5,811 bases of DNA from Clostridiales bacterium (GTDB lineage: Bacteria; Bacillota; Clostridia; Christensenellales; Aristaeellaceae): contig SFOF01000145.1 in the NCBI GenBank assembly GCA_004552515.1, positions 1 to 5,811 on the forward strand, given 5' to 3'. The notes below the pieces were generated by a model. It was not told the origin of the DNA. It searched no databases and was given only the letters and a program-made list of their open reading frames with translations. Numbering within the stretch: the stretch's first letter is position 1; every line of letters starts with the position of its first letter. Positions 1 to 5,804 of this stretch are shown here, piece by piece. Position numbers and translations under genes: made by a program.

Positions 1-510
1 CGTAAAGCCGATGCGAATCGCGCCGTGCTTGATTTCGGGATGCGCGTTCAGCTCTTCGACGAGCGTGAGAATCTCGGCGATGCCGGCCTTGTCATCCGCG
101 CCCAGCAGCGTGCGTCCGTCGGTGATCAGCAGATCCTTGCCCACGCAGGCGTTCAGATGCGGATAGACGGCGGGACTCAGCACGGGCGCGCCGCTTTCGT
201 TCATGGCGATGTCGCCGCCCTGATAGTTTTTGACGATGTGCGCCTTCATCGGCATGGCGGGCGCGTCGGCCACGGTGTCCATATGCGCGATCAGGCCGAT
301 CACCGGCTGGCCGTCGACATTGGCGGGCAGCGTGCCGTAAATATAGCCGTGTTCGTCCTGAAAGGCGTCGTCAATGCCGAGCTGTTTCATTTCCTCGACC
401 AGCGCGCGGCCAAAGATCAGCTGGCCCTCGCTGCTGGGGCAGCTTTCGCAGGCCTCGTCAGAGGTCGTATCAAACATGATGTATTTCATCAGTCTCTCAT
501 ATGCGCGCAT
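1..510 (-). CDS. pepT: Peptidase T (tripeptide aminopeptidase, M20 family), N-terminal part
   Basis: Cytosolic zinc metallopeptidase that removes the N-terminal residue from tripeptides, serving peptide utilisation. The window holds the first 170 residues of a family usually about 400-410 long; the frame stays open to the left edge, so the rest lies outside. Seen in the translation: MRAYERL at the N-terminus, FDTTSDEACESCPS (residues 13-26), the HMD metal/catalytic motif (H76, D78), GADDKAG (137-143, with the bridging Asp) and HGAIRIGFT (162-170), just before the expected catalytic Glu pair. The order and spacing of these blocks match PepT rather than PepD or ArgE relatives. Two in-frame ATGs exist, at 519 and 510. 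The Shine-Dalgarno abuts the first, so 510 is preferred. The gene is transcribed away from the nitroreductase operon through a promoter of its own. The metal and catalytic residues that lie within the window are intact, so there is no sign of decay. Confidence 0.93.
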   Translation of the reverse strand, partial: MRAYERLMKYIMFDTTSDEACESCPSSEGQLIFGRALVEEMKQLGIDDAFQDEHGYIYGTLPANVDGQPVIGLIAHMDTVADAPAMPMKAHIVKNYQGGDIAMNESGAPVLSPAVYPHLNACVGKDLLITDGRTLLGADDKAGIAEILTLVEELNAHPEIKHGAIRIGFT

Positions 511-519
511 GGGAATCAT

Positions 520-526
520 CCTCCTC
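520..526 (-). promoter_or_regulatory. Ribosome binding site of pepT, decides the start
   Basis: Read on the minus strand this is GAGGAGG. It touches the ATG at 519-517 with no spacer, which is too close for initiation. It lies 9 nt from the in-frame ATG at 510-508, a normal distance. The pepT start is therefore placed at 510, giving the N-terminus MRAYERL. Confidence 0.8.
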
Positions 527-547
527 AAAATTCATACTTTCGCCTCC

Positions 548-576
548 ATTATATCACCAAATCCGCCCCTTTGCAA
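548..576 (-). promoter_or_regulatory. Sigma-A promoter of pepT
   Basis: On the minus strand a -35 box TTGCAA (576-571) and a perfect -10 box TATAAT (553-548) are separated by 17 bp. A TG at 556-555, one base upstream of the -10, makes it an extended -10 promoter. Transcription would start near 541, giving a leader of about 30 nt that carries the GAGGAGG ribosome site. The -35 box lies 3 bp from the -35 box of the opposing nitroreductase promoter. Confidence 0.85.
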
Positions 577-579
577 CGA

Positions 580-608
580 TTGACAGCGCGGCTTAAAAAT
601 GCTATCAT
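580..608 (+). promoter_or_regulatory. Sigma-A promoter of the nitroreductase-DUF362 operon
   Basis: A consensus -35 box TTGACA (580-585) and a -10 box TATCAT (603-608) are separated by 17 bp, with a TG at 600-601 giving an extended -10. Start of transcription is expected near 615. The leader is about 31 nt and contains AAAGGAGG at 630-637, 8 nt before the ATG at 646. This is a strong-looking promoter with no obvious operator overlapping the -35 or -10, though a weak dyad lies around the expected start point. Confidence 0.87.
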
Positions 609-645
609 TCAGTCATGAGAACATGAATCAAAGGAGGCTTTTGAC

Positions 646-1161
646 ATGAACGAAACCATTCAGACTCTGCTGACCCGCCGCTCCATCCGCTCCTATAAGC
701 CGGAGCCCGTCTCGCGCGAGGCGCTCGAGCAGATCGTCGAGTGCGGCCAGTTCGCCGCGACGGCCATGGGCTGCCAGCCGTGGCACTTCACCGTCGTGAC
801 CGACCGCGCGCTGCTGGACAAAATCAGCGCGGCCTGCGGAGATCCCGAGAACGACACATTCCGCGGCGCGCCCTGCGCCGTCATCGTTTCGGCTGAAAAG
901 AGCAATGAAATGTTCGGCGATATCGACTGCGCCAACGCCACCGAAAACATGGCCGTGGCCGCCAAGGCGCTGGGGCTGGGCAGCTGCTATATCGCCTCGT
1001 TCCGACGCGCCTTCGAATCGGCCGAGAAGGAAAACCTGCTCCGCGCGCTGAGCATTCCCGCCGGCTACCGTCCGACGCTGGCGCTGGCCGTTGGATATGC
1101 GCTTGAAGAGCCGAAGGAGCGCGCGCCGCGCCGCGAGGGCACCGTCAACTGGGTTGAATAA
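646..1161 (+). CDS. Nitroreductase family protein (FMN-dependent oxidoreductase)
   Basis: Small cytosolic flavoprotein of the nitroreductase superfamily. Members use reduced FMN to reduce nitro groups, quinones, flavins or other substrates; the physiological substrate here cannot be read from sequence. At 171 residues it is at the short end of the family. Recognisable blocks: RRSIRSYKPEPV (residues 11-22), the N-terminal FMN-phosphate-binding signature; CQPWHF (43-48); the helix ENMAVAAKALGLGSCYI (100-116), which carries the family's conserved GLGSCYI-type turn; and PTLALAVGY (143-151) near the C-terminus. The ATG at 646 follows AAAGGAGG by 8 nt, so the start is secure. It is the first gene of an operon: the DUF362 Fe-S gene begins 29 nt after its stop with its own ribosome site. 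The tight pairing with a ferredoxin-like gene suggests a shared redox reaction, which is inference. Family assignment is firm and the specific activity is unknown. Confidence 0.92.
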   Translation: MNETIQTLLTRRSIRSYKPEPVSREALEQIVECGQFAATAMGCQPWHFTVVTDRALLDKISAACGDPENDTFRGAPCAVIVSAEKSNEMFGDIDCANATENMAVAAKALGLGSCYIASFRRAFESAEKENLLRALSIPAGYRPTLALAVGYALEEPKERAPRREGTVNWVE

Positions 1162-1190
1162 CTTTTTATCATAGAGGAGAGAAACGCGCC

Positions 1191-2324
1191 ATGGAAAAGT
1201 CCAAGGTTTATTTTACCGATTTCCGCACGAAAGCCTTTGGCGACGGCCTGCCTGCCAAGCTGCAAAAGCTGATCAGGAGAGCCGGCATTGCCGATCTCGA
1301 TCTGGACGGCAAGTTCGTCGCCATCAAAATACACTTTGGCGAGCTGGGCAACATCAGCTATCTGCGCCCCAACTATGCCCGCGCCGTCGTGGATGTTGTG
1401 AAGGAGCTGGGCGGCAAGCCCTTTCTGACCGACTGCAACACGCTCTATCCCGGCAGCCGCAAAAATGCTCTGGAGCACCTCGAGTGCGCCTGGCAGAACG
1501 GCTTTACGCCCCTGACCGTCAACTGTCCCATACTGATCGGCGATGGCCTGAAGGGCACCGACGACATTGAAGTGCCTGTAAACGGCGGCGAGTATCTCAA
1601 GACGGCGAAGATCGGCCGCGCGATTATGGATGCGGACGTGTTCATCAGCCTGACCCACTTCAAGGGCCATGAGACGACCGGCTTTGGCGGCACGATCAAA
1701 AACATCGGCATGGGCTGCGGCTCGCGCGCCGGCAAGAAGGATCAGCACAACAACGGCCAGCCGCAGGTCAACGAAGAAAAGTGCCGCGGCTGCAAGCGTT
1801 GCCAGAGGGAATGCGCCAACGACGGCCTGGTCTTCGACGTCATGAAGCGCAAGATGCACGTCGACAAGGCGCACTGCGTGGGCTGCGGCCGCTGTCTGGG
1901 CGCGTGCAATTTCGACGCGATCAGCTTCTCGACGTCCTCCGCCATTTCCGAGCTGAACTGCCGCATGGCCGAATACACAAAGGCTGTTGTGGACGGCCGC
2001 CCCAACTTCCATATTTCGCTGATTGTGGACGTTTCGCCCAACTGCGACTGCCACTGCGAGAACGACGCGCCGATCCTGCCCAACATCGGCATGTTCGCCT
2101 CGTTTGATCCGCTGGCGCTCGATCAGGCCTGCGTGGACGCGTGTCAGGCGGCCCAGCCCATCCGCGCCAGTCAGCTGGGCGATAGGATGGCCATGCCCAA
2201 TTTCATCGACCGCCACGACCACTTCAAAAACTCCACGCCGGAATCCGAGTGGCGCACCTGCCTCGAGCACGCCGAGAAGATCGGTCTGGGCAGCCGCGAC
2301 TATGAGCTGATTACGGTCAAATAA
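1191..2324 (+). CDS. DUF362 domain protein with two [4Fe-4S] ferredoxin motifs
   Basis: Uncharacterised iron-sulfur protein of the DUF362 family (377 residues), with no signal peptide or membrane segment, so probably cytosolic. Residues 1-190 form the N-terminal part of DUF362 and include the block THFKGHETTGFGGTIKNIGM (155-174). A ferredoxin insert follows with two CxxCxxCxxxC motifs: C198, C201, C204, C208 and C229, C232, C235, C239. Neither has the proline that often follows the last cysteine. After the insert the DUF362 fold resumes with PNCDCHCEND (283-292), then LPNIGMFASFDPLALDQAC (296-314) and a C-terminal block ending SRDYELI. The layout, with the ferredoxin insert before the CDC motif, is typical of clostridial members. 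Function is not established; electron transfer or a reductive reaction is likely. The start at 1191 follows a GAGGAG-type site with about 11 nt spacing. It is the second gene after the nitroreductase and ends 11 nt before the terminator stem. Confidence 0.9.
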   Translation: MEKSKVYFTDFRTKAFGDGLPAKLQKLIRRAGIADLDLDGKFVAIKIHFGELGNISYLRPNYARAVVDVVKELGGKPFLTDCNTLYPGSRKNALEHLECAWQNGFTPLTVNCPILIGDGLKGTDDIEVPVNGGEYLKTAKIGRAIMDADVFISLTHFKGHETTGFGGTIKNIGMGCGSRAGKKDQHNNGQPQVNEEKCRGCKRCQRECANDGLVFDVMKRKMHVDKAHCVGCGRCLGACNFDAISFSTSSAISELNCRMAEYTKAVVDGRPNFHISLIVDVSPNCDCHCENDAPILPNIGMFASFDPLALDQACVDACQAAQPIRASQLGDRMAMPNFIDRHDHFKNSTPESEWRTCLEHAEKIGLGSRDYELITVK

Positions 2325-2334
2325 ATCGGCCTTT

Positions 2335-2389
2335 TCGGCGCGGCTCACGTCTGACAAGGCGGGCGTTTGCCGCGCCGATTGTCTGTTTT
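2335..2389 (+). terminator. Rho-independent terminator of the nitroreductase-DUF362 operon
   Basis: A perfect 10-bp GC-rich stem pairs TCGGCGCGGC (2335-2344) with GCCGCGCCGA (2369-2378) around a 24-nt loop. It is followed by TTGTCTGTTTT, an interrupted T-rich tail. A competing 7-bp pairing, AATCGGC (2324-2330) with GCCGATT (2374-2380), uses the same right arm. The long loop and imperfect tail make it a moderate terminator. Confidence 0.72.
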
Positions 2390-2433
2390 GCAGGAGAGTT
2401 TACCGGAAACAGGCATATTTTTTCAAAAAGAGC

Positions 2434-2462
2434 TTGAATTTTGCACCGCGTTGAATTATGAT
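2434..2462 (+). promoter_or_regulatory. Sigma-A promoter of the TIM-barrel/transglutaminase operon
   Basis: A -35 box TTGAAT (2434-2439) and a -10 box TATGAT (2457-2462) are separated by exactly 17 bp. An A/T run (TATTTTTTCAAAAAG, about 2416-2430) just upstream could serve as an UP element. Expected start near 2469, giving a leader of about 50 nt. The leader carries AAAGGAGA at 2503-2510, 9 nt before the ATG at 2520. No riboswitch-like fold is evident in so short a leader. Confidence 0.75.
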
Positions 2463-2519
2463 AGGGGTACGCTTGAAAGGGCGCGCAACCGAACCTTCCG
2501 ATAAAGGAGATGCTCTGTT

Positions 2520-3290
2520 ATGAAAATCGGCGCTCAGCTCTTTACAGTCCGCGATTATTGCAAGACGACGGACGACTTCGCCCAGACGCTCAAAAGGGTG
2601 GCTGAGATCGGCTATACCTCGGTTCAGGTGAGCGGCACCTGCGCCTATGATCCGAAATGGCTGGCGGAGGAGCTGAAGAAGAACAACCTGACCTGCGATC
2701 TGACGCATACCGGCTTTGACCGGATGTGCGCGGAGACGGATACCGTGGTCGCCGAGCATAAGATTTTCGGCTGCTATTATCTCGGCCTTGGCTCCATGCC
2801 GGCCATGTGGGGCATGGAGGACAAGTTCCAGGCGCTCGCGCCCTTCATTGAGCAGGCAAAGCCCATGGTGAAGCGCGTTCACGAGCTGGGCGGCAAGGTG
2901 ATGTATCACAATCACGACGTCGAATATTACTTCGGCGGCGAGCGCAACATGATGGAGCGCCTGTCCGACGCTTTTGACGCGGACGAGCTTGGCTTTACGC
3001 TGGACACCTACTGGGTGCAGTACAGCGGCCATGATCCCATTAAGGAGCTGGAGCGCCTCTCCGGCCGCGTGGACTGCATCCATTTGAAGGATATGGAGCT
3101 TCTGCCGGACGGCAAAAAGCGCTTTGCGCCCGTCGGCCACGGCGTGATGGATTTTGACGCGATTCTCGCCGCCGCTGAGAAGGCCGGCACGAAATACGCC
3201 TTTGTGGAGCAGGACGACTGCTTCGGCGAGGATCCGTTCGACTGCCTGAAGAAGAGCTATGATTTCCTCGCTTCCAGAGGATATCGCTAA
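2520..3290 (+). CDS. Sugar phosphate isomerase/epimerase-like TIM-barrel protein (xylose isomerase-like, AP endonuclease 2 fold)
   Basis: Cytosolic 256-residue (beta/alpha)8-barrel protein of the PF01261 type, whose relatives isomerise, epimerise or dehydrate sugars and inositols using a divalent metal. Visible landmarks: MKIGAQLFTVRD (1-12), the first strand typical of the family; MYHNHDVEY (128-136); LDTYWV (161-166, D162 a likely metal ligand); IHLKD (187-191, with H188 and K190); VGHGVMDF (205-212); and FVEQDD (228-233, E230 the likely last metal ligand). The combination HNHD, LDTYWV, HLKD and VEQD is characteristic of the sugar phosphate isomerase/epimerase group. No transporter, kinase or other sugar gene is next to it, so the substrate is unknown. 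The start is supported by AAAGGAGA 9 nt upstream and the family's usual N-terminus. It is followed 19 nt later by the transglutaminase-like gene, with no terminator between. Confidence 0.9.
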   Translation: MKIGAQLFTVRDYCKTTDDFAQTLKRVAEIGYTSVQVSGTCAYDPKWLAEELKKNNLTCDLTHTGFDRMCAETDTVVAEHKIFGCYYLGLGSMPAMWGMEDKFQALAPFIEQAKPMVKRVHELGGKVMYHNHDVEYYFGGERNMMERLSDAFDADELGFTLDTYWVQYSGHDPIKELERLSGRVDCIHLKDMELLPDGKKRFAPVGHGVMDFDAILAAAEKAGTKYAFVEQDDCFGEDPFDCLKKSYDFLASRGYR

Positions 3291-3309
3291 GCAGTAAAGG
3301 AGAAAGCAT

Positions 3310-4680
3310 ATGGCTGAAAACTGGGGCGCGCTGAGCGTCGGGCTTCCCGAGGACATTCTGAAGAAAAAATGGGCGGGCGATTTCAAGGGCGCGCTGGAGC
3401 TGATCGAGGCGCGTCTCGCCGATCCCCGCGTGCCTCTCTCGCTCAAAGAGGGCCTGAAGATGGAAAAAATCATTCTCGAGCGGCTGCCGCGCGAATATCC
3501 CATCCCGCGCGCGCAGGCCATCGAGAAGGTGCGGGAGCGTATTCCCGATTTCACCGAGGAGGAATTCGACCGGCTTGAGCTTGAAAACAAGCTGGATTAC
3601 ATCTATGTGCTGGGCGAAAAGATGTATTTCAGACGGTTTGTGAACACACTTTTGAAGGTCAATCCCGATCTCGCCGCGCGCGCGGGCATTGCGCCGAACA
3701 AGTGGCCCAATCAGCTGGACGAGGTCATCGCCCGTCTGAAGAAAAAGGGCGAAATCACCTGCCACGTCCGCATGAAGCACACCGTCTACATTGAGGACGA
3801 CGCCTTCGTGCCGGGTGAAACCTACACCGTGCATATTCCGATCCCCATGCCCGCGGCGCAGATTCATAACATCCGTCTGCTGACCGAGGACAAGGACATG
3901 ATCGTCGCGCCAGAAAACCAGGCGCAGCGCACTGTGTGCTTCAAGGAAAAGCTGACCGAAAATAAGCGCTTCAGCGTGGAATACGAATACGACAACGTCT
4001 GCCGTTATGTCGATCCCATGGAGAAGGGCGATATCGTCTATCCGAACGCCGATCCCATCAAGCCCTCCGACACGGAGGAGCTGCTGCCGCACATCGCCTT
4101 TACGCCGTTTATGCGCGCGCTGGCGAAGGAGCTGGCCGGCGACGAAACGGATCCCGTGCGCATCGCCCGTCGCTTCTATGATTACTGCACGACGAAGGTG
4201 ACCTATACGTTTGTGCGCAGTTATCTGACGATCGAAAACGGCTCGGAATACGCGGCCATCAATCAGAAGGGCGACTGCGGCATACAGTCGCTGTGCTTCA
4301 TCACGCTGTGCCGCATCGCGGGCATCCCCGCGCGCTGGCAGGCCGGGCTTGAGATGTCGCCGCCCTCGTCCGTGGGCAATCACGACTGGGCGCAGTTCTA
4401 TGCCGGCGAGCGCGGCTGGGTTTTCTGCGACTGCTCCTATGGCGGCGGCGCGTGGCGCAATGGCAATTACGAGCGCTGGAATTTCTATTTCGGCAATCTG
4501 GAGCCGTGGCGCATGGTCAGCAACGCCGACTATCAGGCCGATTTCTACCCGCCCAAGCGGCACACCCGCATCGATCCCTACGACAATCAGTGCGGCGAGG
4601 TCGAGACGGAAACGCGCGGCTTGACCGGCTTTGAATGCGATTGCGAATACGACCTGATCGAACTGACCGAACGCGATTGA
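3310..4680 (+). CDS. Transglutaminase-like domain protein (cytosolic)
   Basis: A 456-residue protein of the transglutaminase/papain-like superfamily. The core lies in about residues 285-400 and carries a complete Cys-His-Asp triad: C323 in GDCGIQSLCF, followed by the expected RIAGIPARWQ; H358 in NHDW; and D374 in FCDCSYGG. Bacterial members are usually proteases or amidases rather than cross-linkers, so a hydrolytic role is likely; the substrate is unknown. Residues 1-125 are helical and charged and include DFTEEEFDRLELENKLDYIY (80-99), which I cannot assign to a named domain. Residues about 147-235 look beta-rich, like the beta-sandwich that often precedes the core. No signal peptide or membrane segment is seen, unlike many secreted or membrane-anchored relatives. 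AAAGGAGA lies 6 nt before the ATG. It is translated as the second gene after the TIM-barrel protein and terminated by the hairpin at 4694-4739. The C-terminus (424-456) is acidic and Cys-containing. Confidence 0.88.
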   Translation: MAENWGALSVGLPEDILKKKWAGDFKGALELIEARLADPRVPLSLKEGLKMEKIILERLPREYPIPRAQAIEKVRERIPDFTEEEFDRLELENKLDYIYVLGEKMYFRRFVNTLLKVNPDLAARAGIAPNKWPNQLDEVIARLKKKGEITCHVRMKHTVYIEDDAFVPGETYTVHIPIPMPAAQIHNIRLLTEDKDMIVAPENQAQRTVCFKEKLTENKRFSVEYEYDNVCRYVDPMEKGDIVYPNADPIKPSDTEELLPHIAFTPFMRALAKELAGDETDPVRIARRFYDYCTTKVTYTFVRSYLTIENGSEYAAINQKGDCGIQSLCFITLCRIAGIPARWQAGLEMSPPSSVGNHDWAQFYAGERGWVFCDCSYGGGAWRNGNYERWNFYFGNLEPWRMVSNADYQADFYPPKRHTRIDPYDNQCGEVETETRGLTGFECDCEYDLIELTERD

Positions 4681-4693
4681 TCCCAACATAATT

Positions 4694-4739
4694 CAGGCCG
4701 ATTCATCCATATGGCGGGTGAATCGGCCTGGTCTGTTTT
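4694..4739 (+). terminator. Strong intrinsic terminator between convergent genes
   Basis: A perfect 12-bp stem pairs CAGGCCGATTCA (4694-4705) with TGAATCGGCCTG (4719-4730). It extends by three further pairs (TCC with GGG, one of them G-U) to leave a 7-nt loop. GTCTGTTTT follows on the plus strand. On the minus strand the sequence after the stem, AATTATGTTGGG, is only weakly T-rich, so termination of the P1 peptidase transcript here would be less efficient. The T-tail overlaps the stop codon of the minus-strand gene. Confidence 0.88.
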
Positions 4740-5802
4740 ATCGGGACAGTCTGTCCATGAAATGGCTGAGTGAAAGCCGCGTGTGCCCGCCGTAGCCGGT
4801 TACGTCCTCGGCCGCGACCATGGAATTGAGCACAGCCTCCTCCGTCGCTTCGGCCGCGGCGCGGAAGCAGAGATCGATATAGTCCTCGCTGAACGCCTTC
4901 ACATCGACGATCGCGCGCACCGGCGTATGCGGGACGCGGTTGGCCGTGCTGAAGCCGATGAACACCTCGCCGCTGCCGTGCCCGATGAACGAGCCAAGCC
5001 GCGCCAGACCCACGCTGCATCGCTTGACGACGCGCTTCAGCTGCCGGTCGCTCAGCGGAATGTCGGTGGCCAGTATGACGATGCAGCTGCCCCTGTCGGG
5101 CTTGTTTTCGTTCAGCGCGCGCCAGATGTCCTCGCCAATGGGGCGATGATCGATCGTGAGATCGCGCAGCTGGCCGTGATTGGTCTGAACGAGCACGCCC
5201 AGCGTGTAGACGCGCCCGTCCAGCTCGATCCGCCGCGACGCGGAGCCCACACCGCCCTTGAGGCCGTGGCAGGTCATGCCGCGCCCGCAGCCCACAGCGC
5301 CCTCCTCAAATTCGGCGCAGGCGGCGTCTATGGCCGCAAAGACGTGCTCCTGCCCAACCGCGCGGTGGCGGATGTCGTTGAGCGACGCGTCGTTGCACTC
5401 GCACACGACGGGATTGACCGAGCGCATCTCCACGCCGTCCTTTTCGCACAGGCGCGCCATGTATTCGACCATCGCGTCGTGAACCAGGCCGACGTTTAAT
5501 GTGTTGGTCAGCGCGATGGGCGTTTCCAGCGTGCCCAGCTCGTCGATCTGCACAAGCCCCGCCGTCTTGCCAAAGCCGTTGAGCACGAACGACGCGCAGG
5601 GCAGCTTATTGACAAAGGGATTGTCGGGGCAGGGGAGCACGACGGTCACGCCGGTGTTGTGCGCCTCAGTAACGATCGTCGCGTGGCCCGCCGTTACGCC
5701 CGGCACGTCGCTGATGCGGTTCGGCGGCCCCGTGGGCAGAGAGCCGACCGTCAGGCCGTAATCACGAATACGCAAGGGGCCGTAATCATCACGAATACGC
5801 AA
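4738..5802 (-). CDS. P1 family peptidase (DmpA/BapA-type self-cleaving aminopeptidase, S58)
   Basis: N-terminal nucleophile hydrolase of the DmpA/BapA family, whose members remove N-terminal D- or beta-amino acids or ordinary residues from small peptides after autocleavage into alpha and beta chains. The 354-residue length is close to DmpA (about 375). Seen: the family opening GSLPTGPPNRISDVPGVTAGH (residues 20-40), ALTNTLNVG (97-105), NPVVCECND (130-138), TNHG (207-210), the cleavage site DRG/SCIVILATD (G238-S239), SVGLARLGSFIGHGSGEVF (263-281) and IGFSTANR (282-289). S239, S277 and E279 keep exactly the spacing of Ser250, Ser288 and Glu290 of DmpA/BapA, so the enzyme should mature to chains of about 238 and 116 residues. 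The frame is closed by an in-frame TGA at 5811-5809 and contains no ATG or in-frame GTG near its beginning, so initiation is at TTG, at 5802 or at 5775. No ribosome site is visible in the 9 nt left upstream. The specificity (D-amino, beta or general) cannot be read. Confidence 0.92.
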   Translation of the reverse strand: MRIRDDYGPLRIRDYGLTVGSLPTGPPNRISDVPGVTAGHATIVTEAHNTGVTVVLPCPDNPFVNKLPCASFVLNGFGKTAGLVQIDELGTLETPIALTNTLNVGLVHDAMVEYMARLCEKDGVEMRSVNPVVCECNDASLNDIRHRAVGQEHVFAAIDAACAEFEEGAVGCGRGMTCHGLKGGVGSASRRIELDGRVYTLGVLVQTNHGQLRDLTIDHRPIGEDIWRALNENKPDRGSCIVILATDIPLSDRQLKRVVKRCSVGLARLGSFIGHGSGEVFIGFSTANRVPHTPVRAIVDVKAFSEDYIDLCFRAAAEATEEAVLNSMVAAEDVTGYGGHTRLSLSHFMDRLSR

Positions 5803-5804
5803 GG
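5754..5804. repeat. In-frame tandem duplication at the 5' end of the P1 peptidase gene
   Basis: Two abutting copies, 24 bp (5754-5777) and 27 bp (5778-5804), are identical except for an extra ATC triplet in the second. Both begin GGCCGTAATCA on the plus strand and end CACGAATACGCAAGG. Read on the minus strand they encode the consecutive peptides MRIRDDYGP and LRIRDYGL. Each copy contains a TTG codon that could start translation. The core CGTAATCACGAATACG is an imperfect inverted repeat. Confidence 0.9.

Noticed and set aside
25..618. Plus-strand open frame of 197 codons opposite pepT
   Set aside because: It is the antisense shadow of pepT, whose protein has clear M20 motifs. It has no ribosome site and runs through both divergent promoters.
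1144..1172. Possible internal promoter before the DUF362 gene (TATCAT at 1167-1172)
   Set aside because: The hexamer 17 bp upstream is GTCAAC, with no resemblance to a -35 box, so co-transcription with the nitroreductase gene is the simpler reading.
1065..2357. Long minus-strand open frame (430 codons) opposite the DUF362 gene
   Set aside because: The sense strand encodes a clear dicluster DUF362 protein. The antisense product is Ala/Val/His-rich low-information sequence, as expected from G/C-biased third positions, and its start lies within the terminator region.
2494..2507. CCTT/AAGG pairing that could hide the ribosome site of the TIM-barrel gene
   Set aside because: Only four base pairs with a 6-nt loop, too weak to propose as a regulatory switch.
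2400..3590. Minus-strand open frame (396 codons) opposite the TIM-barrel gene
   Set aside because: It crosses the plus-strand promoter, the TIM-barrel gene and the start of the next gene. It has no recognisable motif or ribosome site.
3040..4689. Longest minus-strand open frame (549 codons) opposite the transglutaminase-like gene
   Set aside because: Its length alone is striking, but the sense frame has an intact catalytic triad, ribosome site, promoter and terminator. The antisense product shows only codon-bias composition.
4783..5499. Plus-strand open frame of 238 codons opposite the P1 peptidase gene
   Set aside because: It is an antisense shadow. The minus frame carries all P1 family blocks and the cleavage site.
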